Shown: positions 54,001 through 64,000 of the stretch, piece after piece
Position numbering within the stretch: the stretch's first letter is position 1
Layout: each line of letters opens with the position of its first letter
Assembly (NCBI GenBank): GCA_020091685.1
Contig: CM034610.1
Coordinates: 12,336,746 to 12,400,745, forward strand
Direction: 5' to 3'
Source of the DNA: Lutjanus erythropterus
Taxonomy: Eukaryota; Chordata; Actinopteri; Lutjaniformes; Lutjanidae
Length of the DNA: 64,000 nt
Made by a program: the position numbers and the translations under genes
Notes under the pieces: generated by a model
Database searches by the model: none
The model's input: the letters and a program-made list of their open reading frames with translations, nothing else
What the model was told of the DNA's origin: nothing

Positions 54001-57000
54001 GTGTTGCCTGCATTGTTTTTTCACTACCTGCGCTGCACTCTTCAACTCTTGGGGTTCCCCCTTGAAAATGACATTCGCCATCCACTTCTAAACACTCCAA
54101 ACAGAAGAGCTGTTTCACTGGGGTATTGTAGAGAATCTGGGCCACTGTGTTGGGTTTGTAAAGTGTGTAACACTGGGCTGGGCACTTGAGACTAGGAGTT
54201 TTTTTTTTTCTGTTTCGTCTTTTAAATCCAACCAGCTCAGGCAAAGCGCCAGCTACCGACATTATCAGGTGGATTTTCAAAAGAACAAAAGCTCCTCTGC
54301 GATTCTTTACACTGCCAGTGCAAAAAAACACTGAACAGAAACCTTATCCAGCATAGAAACTCAGTATGTGTGTGCATACACATTTACAGCACTGTGTCCT
54401 TGGTATTTCAACCAAATTCATTTCTTCCAGAAGATTATTTCCCTGATAATCTCACACTTTCTTCTATTTACTTATCTCCTCAGTAAGGTCCTAAAAACTG
54501 GCTGTGATATTAGAAGAGCAAAGGTCAAAACCAAAGCGGGGAACACGGAGAGAAAAGCATATCTGTTCTGGCTTGCTGTATCTAATCACATTCACAACAT
54601 AAATGTATTTCCGAGGCCACAAGGCCAAACAACAGATATTTTTGGAAAGATAAATCAGGAGGGGGAAAAATCTCACACTTGACTGCAAACAAGGAAAGTG
54701 CATAGTTGTGTTGCCTGGTATCTGTTGGTGGACAAGCCGTGTTGGGGAGAAAAACTATTGCCTGAGGAAGATAAAGGCTATCCAAGGGGAACAGAGGCAG
54801 AGTGGAGCCAGCGGGAAGGAGGAGGGTGATGGGCAACAGGGCAAAGGCTTGACCTATTGGGGTCAATAGGTGATTAGTAACATTTATCATACCTACGCAA
54901 GCTGCTAAATGAGAAGCCAGACAGCTTCTCTCTGAAGAATTCAGCCGCATTTCGATGTCAGTGTGCAAATGCTGGGCCCACTACTGGCAACCAGATGCCC
55001 CGTGTTTATGACAGAGACAAATATTGGAATCCCTAAGTGGAAAAACATGCCATGCTGGCACACGGCAGCAGCAGTGAAACGTTACATCATTTTGACGATT
55101 TAATGAGTGCAGCCTGGACCACATCAAAAGTTTAAATACCTGCCAATGCCAATATAAAAGCTTGTATTTCACGCTTCATGAGAGAGGCTAAAAAATAAGT
55201 TTCATTCGATAGGAAAACAATGGTTGGAGGATGAAGGGGCTGTGGTTGTGGTCGAGGGGGAGGCGAGCAGTGCTGTCTATGTCCTGATGAAAGCCATGCA
55301 AGGTATCTGCACACAGGGAATCCATGGAGCCACAGCTCAGCCGCACTGACATTCACATGGAGGAAACGACAAAGAGGCAATTGAGTGCGGGGAACAGATT
55401 TGGCAAAGACTTATCAGAAAACACTCCACCCCCAGGGGACTGCCCGACAGTGGCTCTCTGAAGAAGCACGGCAGCTCTGCATTGTTTTGGTGCTTTAGAC
55501 AAGTGGACCGGAGTTGGAGTGGGTATCCTTGGCCAGAGTCCAACTGAGAATGAAAATACGCTGTTGTGCGGGAGGACAATTAGGATACACTCACGCAACA
55601 GACATCCATCAAAGAGGCGATGACACTTAATTTCTCAAATAAAACAAACATAGCCTTCTTGTTAGCCATTTCATAACGTGTGCATGGGCAGAAAACCCAC
55701 AATGATTCTACTAGAAGTGAAATACGCAAACAAAACACAAATTAGAGATGGCATCCCATTTTCATCTCCCACACCTCCAACGCACGAGAAGATTAACAGT
55801 TTTCTGTTGCAAACACAAGCCAAGACTCTCGAGCACTCTCTCCAAATCACTCAAAGTACTCGAGCATTTGGACGGCCCAAATGCAGTTTAAAGTTATTTC
55901 TGACATTTACAATCTGACAATCAACACCCCTCAATCTGCAGTTTAAGAGGTGCTGCTGTCCCAGCATCCCACAGAGCAGAAGATGTTAGCGGACGCTGAA
56001 ACAAAACAGGAAAGAGATGCTGTCCAGTGCAACAACGGAAGGCAGGGATCCTTGAAAAAGATGGGCTTTTATTAACTAAAAATATAATGGAACAGAGGCT
56101 AAATATAATCCAGGGAGGGATACAGAAAAACAACTCAAAGCTGAACTGAAATGAACAATTTAAACCCACAGCCTCACAGCATGCTATATCTTTCCAACAG
56201 AGAACAGCGAGGACATGGGTTGGTAAAACAAAGAAAATCATACAAAGACTACAACAACAAAGAAAACATACACCTATTATAGTTGTTTAATATTTAAATT
56301 CAAGTATGAGAACAAAAGCTTTCACAGATTTGCATCTACAAACAGCTTTACCCTTCCTCCTTCAACAACAGTTCTTGGTCGGTGCTCAGATGATGAAACA
56401 ATGCACACCTGCTTTCAATTTGTCATTTAACGAGCCAGATGACCTGCAACAACAGCACGAGCCGAACAAAGAAAACATTATAGAGACATTCTATCATCAC
56501 CACTGTTATCCTGTTGTCTGCTAAGAGTTCAGTGAAATACAACTGATGAACACAGAGCTGAACACAATAATATGACCCCTGAAATATTATGGAACATAGT
56601 TCTCAAACTCAAAAGACAGTAAAGCAGTTTTTTCACATGTGCATAGGTGCAACAATGGGCAGAGCTCCAAACGCTCTGCAAACTGTTTTCACCTCATTTT
56701 TCACATTCCTACTTCCACCACTGTCTGTGTTCACTGCTGAACCGCACCAGTCACCTCTCTGAACTGGGAGTGATAGAGAGACAGTGTAATTTCAGAGGAG
56801 AGACGGAAGGAGAGCAATCGAAATCAGCAACAAGGTCTGTACAGTGTTTTTTTTTTTATTTTACAGCATCATTATTTTCAATTGTCATGGCAAAAAAGGC
56901 CATGACAAAAAGTGTTACTAATAACACTAATGGTAGCTCAGTTCAGTTTTGTTCCAGTAAGCCACACCAGTGAGCTGGTTAAACTAAATGGAATGTAGCC

Positions 57001-57479
57001 ATTTGACGTGTCAAAATGCCTGCAGTGAAAAAGGTCGATATCGGCCAGGACAGACAGGAAATAAATTCTTCTTACAAATCTACTACACACTCACAGTTGC
57101 ACTGCTGGTATTCAACCATGGATGTATCATAGAGAACTGGATACAGCTTTGGAGGTGGAAATCCAACTATTCATGAAGCCACGTTGTGCGGTGCATAGAT
57201 CAACACACACACAGTAAAGACTTCCTTCGGTCGAGCGGCTGACTTTCGGTTTAGCCTCTGCAAACTTGAATGGGGGGAAAAAAGTAGCTTAATCACACAG
57301 CTCTTCTAGACTGTCAAAATGTTATCAGACTGATTGAATCGAATTCTGACAGTGAAAAAACTAATTTTGCGGGGATTGTGAGACTCAAAAATGTTCAACC
57401 GCTGCTTCTTTTACATGTGGAAAAAGCAACTGTGTCAAACTGACTTCAAAGTCTGGCGCTCTTCCTGGGGGCTTGTATT
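54001..57479. other. Non-coding DNA, no recognised gene
   Basis: Several open frames of 80-128 codons (for example 54,582-54,968 and 53,996-54,331, both minus) have normal-looking composition but no recognised domain. The repeat-free, balanced stretch 54,900-55,620 may include conserved non-coding DNA. Confidence 0.45.
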
Positions 57480-57666
57480 CAACAGACACCAGGAAAAAAT
57501 ATCACTATAAATGATCTCATATACCAATAATATATGCTTTACACATATAACTACATAGTTCTAGTCGATATAGCTAAAAAATGTATCACGATAACATGTT
57601 TCATTTCAATATCGATAATTATTGCATTTTAATTACCTATTTTAATAAAGACCAGGAGGAAAAAGA
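57480..57666. mobile_element. Candidate MITE fragment, ATATCGAT-rich
   Basis: TAGTCGATATAGCTAAAAAA, GTATCACGATAACATG and CAATATCGATAATTATTGC are the internal and subterminal motifs of fish MITEs with GGCGATAT ends. Neither terminus is recognisable. Confidence 0.4.
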
Positions 57667-57726
57667 TTGAATTTAACCAACTTACTTTGAATTTAACCAA
57701 CTAACTTTAAATTTAACCACTTTATT
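57667..57726 (+). repeat. 20-bp tandem repeat, 3 units
   Basis: The unit GAATTTAACCAACTTACTTT occurs three times with one to three changes, in perfect 20-bp register. Confidence 0.85.
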
Positions 57727-59060
57727 TATCAATCACAGGTCAGGTATCACACAGGTAATAAGCTAAACAACCAAAAAATTGACATACTGGTGGGCTGAAC
57801 TGTCCTTTTTATTACTAATTTCCTCACAGTCTGCAATCACTTTCTCACTCCACACTGTGTCTGTTGTTGTGTCACCTGACGATGGTGCAACTGAACAACA
57901 CATTTGTTATAAATAACTGACTGTTTGTTGGTCACTCATAGCACCCTCCATTATCAAGGGATGTGATTGGCTGTTTATATGTATGTATATCTGTTATGTG
58001 CTTTCATGGCGGTTTTAATGCATTACTGACCGTTTTATTAAACAATTTTACTATTGCTGATATATATCATTATAGTTTTACTACCTTTGCCTATGTCTAC
58101 CACAGGAAATACTCACTATGTTTTACGAGGTCAAACAATGCAAATCTCCGAGTCAAGCCTACATCCTTGATTGTGGCAGAAATCCCTGTGTTGACAATGT
58201 TTCTGTTGACATAGGCGGCTGATGTTTGCTGCAGGGGCTTATGTTAGCTACTAGAAATGTGTCACAAGAAAGCAGTACAAACCACTCAAGATAAGTGTCT
58301 TATATACTCACAATTGTGTGGATCTGTTTTTTTAACAACCATATCCTGTCGTGCTTGGTTTCTCCCACTCTGTTTGGTTTTAGGTAATATCCACAAAGAA
58401 ACTAACATCAATAAAAAATCTCACTGATTTATTTATTGGTTTAAATCAGTAAAACACTAACAGGGATCACACTTATCAGTTTAGTTGCATTGATATTTTC
58501 CAACAGGCTGTCCAGTTGTAGTCTAATCCAGTTTGTATTTGATTCTTTGTTGCAATAAAAAAAAACATAGCTTGTGGTTTTAGCAAGCTTAAACTAGGTG
58601 TGTCCCAGGCTGATCTGTAGGATGGGGATTGAGGCCATCAAGGCATTTTTTTAATGGATTATATAAAGCTCAATCTCTTTCCGATCCTTTGTTTATCATA
58701 ATCCACTGTGCTCCTATAAACACTGGAACCTGTTCCTTGAAGTGAGTGACCTGCAAGGCAGCGTGAACAAATAAACAGAAGCCAGGAGTCCCAATTAATA
58801 TTTTCCAAACAGACGGCCAGCGGCAGCAAGCAAAGCCAGTTTGGGTTTTAAAAAAAAGAGGTTATTTTTGCCTCTGTTTCAGTGCCAGTTTGCAGGTGGA
58901 AACGGTGCTGAATTTGATGCTGTAGATGAGGAGCAAATATGTAGATCCTGTTCATACCCTTTTAAAAACATAAGATACACAGTTTTTTCCTCTGTGGATG
59001 CCATGCAAAACAATAGAGGCCACAACTCTTATATGAAACTAGGAAAGCAGATACTTGATA
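57727..59060. other. Non-coding DNA, no recognised gene
   Basis: GGGCTGAACTGTCC at about 57,793-57,806 may be the edge of a TTAA-type MITE read in reverse. No gene recognised. Confidence 0.5.
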
Positions 59061-59064
59061 TTAA

Positions 59065-59540
59065 AGGGAGAGTTCAGAACACCTGAAGTGGGGCTGTATG
59101 AGATACTTGTCAATAGTTAACAGATGCAGAAAGGGGCACCAGCATGGAAGCTAATCAATGCAGTGCTGTGGGCTGTATATAGAATACTTTCACTGCTTTA
59201 CTTTGCTGTTAGAGAGCCTTTTCTGATAGAAAATTACCATTATCTAAGCCACATATCGTATTTTAAAGGGTTAGTTCAAATTCATCAACATCACACAATG
59301 ACACAGACAAACTAACAGACCGAGAAAGCAGTAGACCAACAACAACTTTTGACTAAAAGTAGTTAAAATACATTTTGTTGCTGCCCCAGCCCACAGCAGT
59401 ACACTGAATAACTTCTGTGCTGGTACTCCTGTCTGCTTCTCCTATCCGGGGGCGTGTCAATCAGCAACTACTGTAGGTGATACACTGATTATTGATAAGT
59501 ACCTCACACTACCCTGCTCCAAATAATCCAAACTATGCGT
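59065..59540 (+). mobile_element. TTAA-flanked long-arm element, second complete copy
   Basis: Flanked by TTAA (59,061-59,064 and 59,541-59,544). The left arm AGGGAGAGTTCAGA ... CACCAGCATGGAAGCTAATC ... TGCTGTGGGCTG is an imperfect inverted copy of the right arm (AGCCCACAGCAGTACACTGA ... GTGATACACTGATTATTGAT ... ATAATCCAAACTAT). At 476 bp it is under half the size of the copy at 22,878-23,934, mainly through loss of internal sequence. The inner TTAGTTCAAATTCATC segment has the same orientation as in that copy. Confidence 0.75.
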
Positions 59541-59544
59541 TTAA

Positions 59545-59809
59545 ATGGCACCTGGGGTCAAACATACAACTCTAATTACAACTATGGACAAACAACAGCC
59601 AAATTATGATATGACAATGGTCACCAAGTTGAGTAGGCAGTGACTAAGAAAACTAGGAATCGTTGATGTGTACAAATGAAAGGTCCTGTAAAAATCTCCC
59701 TGGAACACGAAACAGAGCGTTGCCGAGAAGCCTCCTGGAACACAGTCAACACATTTCACACACGCAGGGCCTGGAAACAACACGCTTGGGGCTTCCACCT
59801 TCATTTAGA
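59545..59809. other. Short non-coding interval
   Basis: No recognised feature. Confidence 0.5.
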
Positions 59810-60000
59810 TGAAAATGGACCTCCTCGAGAGGAAATAAAGCCATTTTTAACTCCCCCTCTCGCTACGAGCCGGCCTCCTGTAATGTGCCCAGTCAATGGA
59901 CTGTGGGTTTATTCAACTGCAGGCAGCCCACAGCACTGCCATAAATAATGTAGGGCAGCTCACATGAAACCCTAATCACCATTGTGCTGTCACCCAACAG
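59810..60000. other. Candidate conserved non-coding element
   Basis: Repeat-free, with AAATAAAGCCATTTTTAACT, GGTTTATTCAACTGCAGGC and GCCATAAATAATG. Overlaps a 90-codon frame without recognised domain. Weak evidence. Confidence 0.3.
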
Positions 60001-60329
60001 AGAAGATTGCTTGTTTAATTTACTGCACCGCATCTGTCTCAGTTCTGCCCAATTTAGTTTCACAATTTCAATGGGCAAGTACTCCAGGTATTTATCAATA
60101 TGCTTTTCACCCAATGCCATGAATCAATAACAAAGCAATGTTCATGTATCTAAGTCTGTGTGAGAGTGTGCGCACACGTATGTGTGCACATGTGTTTTGG
60201 GTGTGTATCTGTGCCATGATGAAAAAACAAGAAAGCTGCAGCTTGTGAAACAACAAAGGCTGGCAGAGACGAAGCCATCAACACTCAATAACCAGAGCTC
60301 ATTATTGGCCATCTACAACGTACTTCATT
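60001..60329. other. Non-coding DNA
   Basis: Short TGTGTGAGAGTGTG run at 60,156-60,200. No gene recognised. Confidence 0.55.
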
Positions 60330-60500
60330 ACATTACTATTCCATTAGCATGCAGACATTTGCATATTCCAGTCACCTCTTTACAGAGGCTGTTGATCATA
60401 AATGGCAGCCATATGCTGCCTGGTGCGCCATATTACAGAATTATTACTGCGACACAAAAAGCCAAGAAAAATGGAAATTATGTTGACACGAAATGAAGTA
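60330..60500. other. Candidate conserved non-coding element
   Basis: Holds CATTAGCATGCAGACATTTG, GCATATTCC, TTGATCATAAATGGCAGC and TTACAGAATTATTACTGCG, with octamer-like ATTTGCATAT and caudal/HOX-like ATAAA cores. Repeat-free and balanced. Confidence 0.35.
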
Positions 60501-60739
60501 CAAAACCAATCAAAGAATCCGCCTTTATTGATAGTGTCTCACAGGCTCACTGACTGAATGAGTATCATTTACATCCATGAGTTGTGGTTTCTCACTGACA
60601 AGCATCTGCAGGCCTAGTTTGCTGGGTGCATTTCTGAGTTATTTTGTTCACAAAAACATGTACTACACGAGCAATTTATTTATGTGTAAACTACCAACAC
60701 AACAAATATTTATTTAGCTTTTATAGGAACAAGACATGG

Positions 60740-60949
60740 AAGATTAAAGGAGCAATAATAACGTCCAAAAATGAGCACTGCAGTCCAAATAGCAAGTTGG
60801 AGCCTTATTAAATAGGCCTTCCCCAGACTCGAGAAAGCTCCGGCAGGCTGCAAGAACACTGCAGGAGCACAAGATGAATGAACATAATAATTTGACAATT
60901 ACAAGCGTATTACGAACGTAGTTTGATTATCCATTCATAACAATCAATG
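60740..60949. other. Candidate conserved non-coding element
   Basis: Holds GCCTTATTAAATAGGCC (a 17-bp near-palindrome), ATGAACATAATAATTTGACA and ATTACAAGCGTATTACGAAC. Repeat-free. Ends where the neighbouring MITE copy begins. Confidence 0.35.
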
Positions 60950-61210
60950 TAAAACAAAAGCCCACACACAGTGACTGCCTGCCTTATTGAAAACATATTG
61001 CTCAATTTAACCACTACAAACATTGAGGCCTTCTATAAGATTACCACTGATTTCTTATGACTCATAAACAGACATTTACTCAGTCAGCAAATATTCAGCC
61101 GTAATATAAACTAATTAACATGAAACACGCAACCAAAAACAGTCATTCCTCTGATGACATATCATGGTCATTTTATGATTTATTACAGTAAATTTATAAC
61201 AGATTTCTTT
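60950..61210 (-). mobile_element. Partial minus-strand copy of the nested TTAA MITE
   Basis: Read on the minus strand from the TTAA at 61,211-61,214, this begins AAAGAAATCTGTTATA and then shares 28 identical bases (from ACTGTAATAAATCATAAAAT) with the left end of the element at 38,121. Further inside, GTCTGTTTATGAGTC, TATAGAAGG and GGCAGGCAGTCACTG line up with 38,300-38,430. The other half of the element is missing. Confidence 0.65.
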
Positions 61211-61214
61211 TTAA

Positions 61215-61929
61215 TTAGTGCTATATAATCTACACAAAGGTAAATACAATTAGCTCATAATCATCTTTTGTTGCACTGTTTTTGTGGGTAACTTTGGCTC
61301 GGCATCCACTCCTGCAGCTGCACACACAGGAATCATCTTGCCATCTAGCAGGCTCTGTGCTGCAACATTTAAGCATGACAGTGATTTGGTGTGATGGCTC
61401 TTCTGCACTGTGATGACAGCCCATGGAGACAGAATAAGTAGCAGCGGCTCACTAGCTACATAGACTTGGCGGGCACAAGCCAAGGCAGCAGAGCAGTGTG
61501 ATAACGATGCTATGGGCCGAGCCACTTACGGCTGGCTAGCCGTTTGAGCTAGCAGCAGAGAGAGTGGTATCATCTTTGTTCAGGACCATTATCTCTCCAC
61601 CGTGGTGTTCACTTCACACTGATAAATGTGGCCAAGCAACTCGAGCTAATGTGCAAGCAGCTGCAACCACAGCAGCTGGGTAATACACTGTCAACTGCCA
61701 CAAACGCCCACACAGGAGGCACAATAGAGGGGATTTGTTCCACTGAAATCTGTGTTAAGATGCTTTGGTTTGTGTAGTGGAACTGGACATGGCTGTTGCT
61801 TAGGACACTCACATGTGTCTTAATAAGATTAGGATGAAGATCAGTCCAGCTGATAAGCAAACACTACAGTCTTATTAAGAGATTCTTGTTGGAACTTGGA
61901 GTCAATTTGTTTGATAATAATTCATTCTT
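61215..61929. other. Non-coding DNA, no recognised gene
   Basis: No exon recognised. GGCTGGCTAGCCGTTTGAGC at about 61,531-61,550 is a GCTAGC-rich stretch as often seen in fish MITE interiors. Confidence 0.5.
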
Positions 61930-62484
61930 TTGAAGATATAGATCAAATTATTTGAAGTGAGGTTGTTTGAGGTGTTTATTGACAGTCAGTGTAATTCCAA
62001 CAGTGGATGCTGGTCAGCAGGCCTCCAGTTTGAAGAGCCTACAGTGAAGGAAACTAAGTAAGATACTGCTGTGGACAAGGTCAGCAAAAAAAGGTATTTT
62101 AGCCACTTAAACAAGATCCGCCTAATATTCAGACTATTTTCACCACTTTTCTTTGCATTCAAACTTCCTTTTCTGATAGGAAACCATCATTATAGTATCT
62201 CATGGGAGCATGGCAACATGGGAGCTGCTGGGGGACCACTTCCACAATCTGTTTGTTTACGTTATTGTGTGACTTTGGTGTTTTAAATGGATAGTTTGGA
62301 TTCACTGAGGTCACAGAATAACACAAACAAAGTGACAGATCAAGGCAGAAGTACACCAACTCCTGTGTTCTGCAAGGTTAAATTACTGATTTCTCCTATG
62401 CTGACCACCATCTACTGTAGGTAATACACTGACTATCAATAAGCACTTCATACAACCCCACCTCAAATAATCCAAACTATCCCC
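61930..62484 (+). mobile_element. TTAA-type long-arm element, third large copy
   Basis: The right end reads GACTATCAATAAGCACTTCA ... ATAATCCAAACTATCCCC followed by TTAA (62,485-62,488). The left end (TTTGAAGTGAGGTTGTTTGA, GACAGTCAGTGTAATTCC, TGCTGTGGACAAGGTCAGC) is the inverted copy, with its outermost bases degraded. The inner AGTTTGGATTCACTGAGGTC matches the same-strand segment at 23,540-23,570. Confidence 0.7.
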
Positions 62485-62514
62485 TTAAATCTGTTTTCTA
62501 GCAGAAAAACAGCC

Positions 62515-62746
62515 ATTCTCAAGTTGCAGCTTTTCCAATGTGAATATTTTCAGGTTTTCTGTTTTTCTGTAACTGTAAACTGAATGCCTTTGGGTTTTGC
62601 ACTGTTGATACACGCCTGAAGACGTCACCTTCTGGAAAGCTGGGATGGACATTTTCAGTATTTTATAAACATAACAAATAACAGACAGATTCGAAAAAGA
62701 ATCATCAGATTAAACGATAATGAAAATGACTGTTAGTGGCAGCCAT
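62515..62746 (+). mobile_element. Right-hand fragment of a GCTGCAACTAAC-type MITE
   Basis: Contains GCAGCTTTTCCAATGTGAAT, CTGAATGCCTTTGGGTTTTG, CTGAAGACGTCACC and GGACATTTTCAGTATTTT, and ends AACGATAATGAAAATGACTG then TTAGTGGCAGCC, the usual right end of this family. The middle matches 11,335-11,450. Confidence 0.65.
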
Positions 62747-64000
62747 AATCTGGAGCCATCCAGTGTGACAGGTCTGATCTGGTGGATATTCTCGATCTGG
62801 CACCTGAGTAGTGTTTCTGTAATTCTATTTTCCAATTTTCAAATTGCCTAAAAAAAGATTAAGACTAAAATTATATCAATGTCAACAAAGTAAATATGAA
62901 AATAGAAGACTTTGTTCTCCTGGACAACCAACCACAAATCACTGCAATGTCATAACCAACTGCAGACACACTCTGGGCACAGAGCAGTGCTGGTATTATC
63001 AAGGAGCGCTTAAGGACAGATTGGCTGGTCAGACGTGTGTAAGTGACACCAGCTATCTGGCTGGCTGTCTGACTCATGGCAGCAGAGGGTTAACTTGGCA
63101 GCTCAGCCATACAGTGCAGCTCTAAAAGGAATATTAACAGCATGTCCCTGAGTGCAGACTGAGAGAGAGCAACAGGAAAAAGGAGGACGGAGAGAAAAGG
63201 AGAGATGGAGAAAAGGCAAGCGGCAAAGGGGTGGGTGTGCGAATCCAATTTCCAGTGACAGTGTACTCAGGATCACTGTTTCAGTGAAAGAACATATCAT
63301 CTGTCAAAGTTAATGGCAGTGTCCTGGGGAAAATGAAGGAAAATAGAATGGAGACCATTCATTAAGAAGGTGGGGGATGGGGGTGTGTCGAAGCCACCGG
63401 CCTGCTCCACTGTCTCTCTGGGAAAATAAATATATACACAAGCCATTATTTGTGCATTTACGAGGTGGCGATGCAGCCGCGATCAAGGTTCTCATGCTAC
63501 AGAGATAATATTAGCGCAGAAGCCCGAAGTGGAATCTGTGGACAGCATATAGCTATCACTGGGAACGATGAGGTCGGCCTGGCCGCCTGGTAGGACGGCT
63601 GGCAGGCTAGCTAACAGGCCCGGCCAGTCTGTCTCTCACTCAGAGCTGTGGATGTACTCAGTGGAAGCAATTGATACCATTGTTTTATGGAGAGGAGGGT
63701 GGAGGGGGATTAAGAACCAACAATAGGGCTCTTTCAGTAGAAATGTCAGCCGTCACGCCGGGGGACTGTCCGACTGGGCAGAGACACTTTCGTAAAAAGC
63801 CAAGGTACAAAATGAGTGTGGAAAATAGTATGAAACCCTGTGACGAGGGCAATGAAACAGTGTGACACGGGCCAGAACATTCCCATGCCAAATGCTAGAA
63901 ATGCAATCTCAAACATGAGACAACAGTGCTATGGGAAACTCTACAACGCAGATCATGTGAGAGCAAGTCAAACAGAAACACAAGGCTTTCAATTTATTAT
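62747..64000. other. Non-coding DNA to end of window
   Basis: GA-rich at 63,160-63,230. The stretch 63,470-63,640 (GATGCAGCCGCGATCAAGG, GATAATATTAGCGCAGAAGC) is repeat-free and might be conserved. No gene recognised. Confidence 0.45.

Noticed and set aside
54582-54968. 128-codon minus-strand frame with ordinary composition
   Set aside because: No domain, signal sequence or splice-site support recognised; length is within chance for 64 kb.
1-64000. tRNA, 5S or snRNA genes and tRNA-derived SINEs
   Set aside because: Reading both strands for A/B-box-like pairs and the GTTCGA loop gave nothing convincing; a covariance-model scan would settle it.

Overview
The window looks like nuclear DNA of a ray-finned fish, most likely a percomorph teleost. 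The evidence is long (CA)n microsatellites, GA- and CT-rich tracts, generally low CpG, and a dense scatter of short DNA-transposon derivatives (MITEs) whose ends I recognise as typical of teleost genomes. I found no convincing protein-coding exon, rRNA, tRNA or CRISPR array. Open reading frames are mostly 60-180 codons, low in complexity, and fall in microsatellites, purine-rich tracts or transposon copies. The window is best read as a gene desert or part of a very large intron; which of these cannot be told from the sequence alone.

Layout. 0-1.4 kb: two hAT-like MITEs. 1.4-12 kb: mostly unique DNA with a long purine-rich tract (7.6-8.3 kb) next to a conserved-looking block (8.24-8.46 kb). 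12-16.4 kb: a hAT MITE with a perfect 8-bp target duplication (12,167-12,790), a TA-flanked MITE with an internal minisatellite (13,948-14,815), two equal (CA)28 tracts and more MITEs. 16-25.8 kb: a TTAA-flanked element with long inverted arms (22,878-23,934), a nested MITE/LINE cluster (24,983-25,788) and several conserved-looking blocks. 26-36 kb: another conserved-looking block, a MITE built round an 89-bp repeat (28,439-28,930), a broken LTR-retrotransposon gag fossil (about 31.57-31.95 kb) and an inverted relative of the 13.9-kb MITE (34,704-35,260). 36-49.5 kb: a (CA)38 tract, a TTAA MITE nested in a hAT-like element (37,985-39,047), a CpG-rich patch, a GGACA minisatellite, and a hAT relic carrying a BED-finger fragment between two 38-bp direct repeats. 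50-64 kb: an AT-rich MITE cluster, conserved-looking non-coding blocks at 51.6-52.1 and 59.8-60.95 kb, and three more TTAA-flanked elements.

No genes act together here. The functional hypothesis I consider most useful is that the conserved-looking blocks are candidate cis-regulatory elements of a distant gene, embedded in DNA remodelled by repeated MITE insertion. Family names for repeats rest on my recognition of terminal motifs and target duplications, not on a database search. I did not find a clear case for a new biological system.
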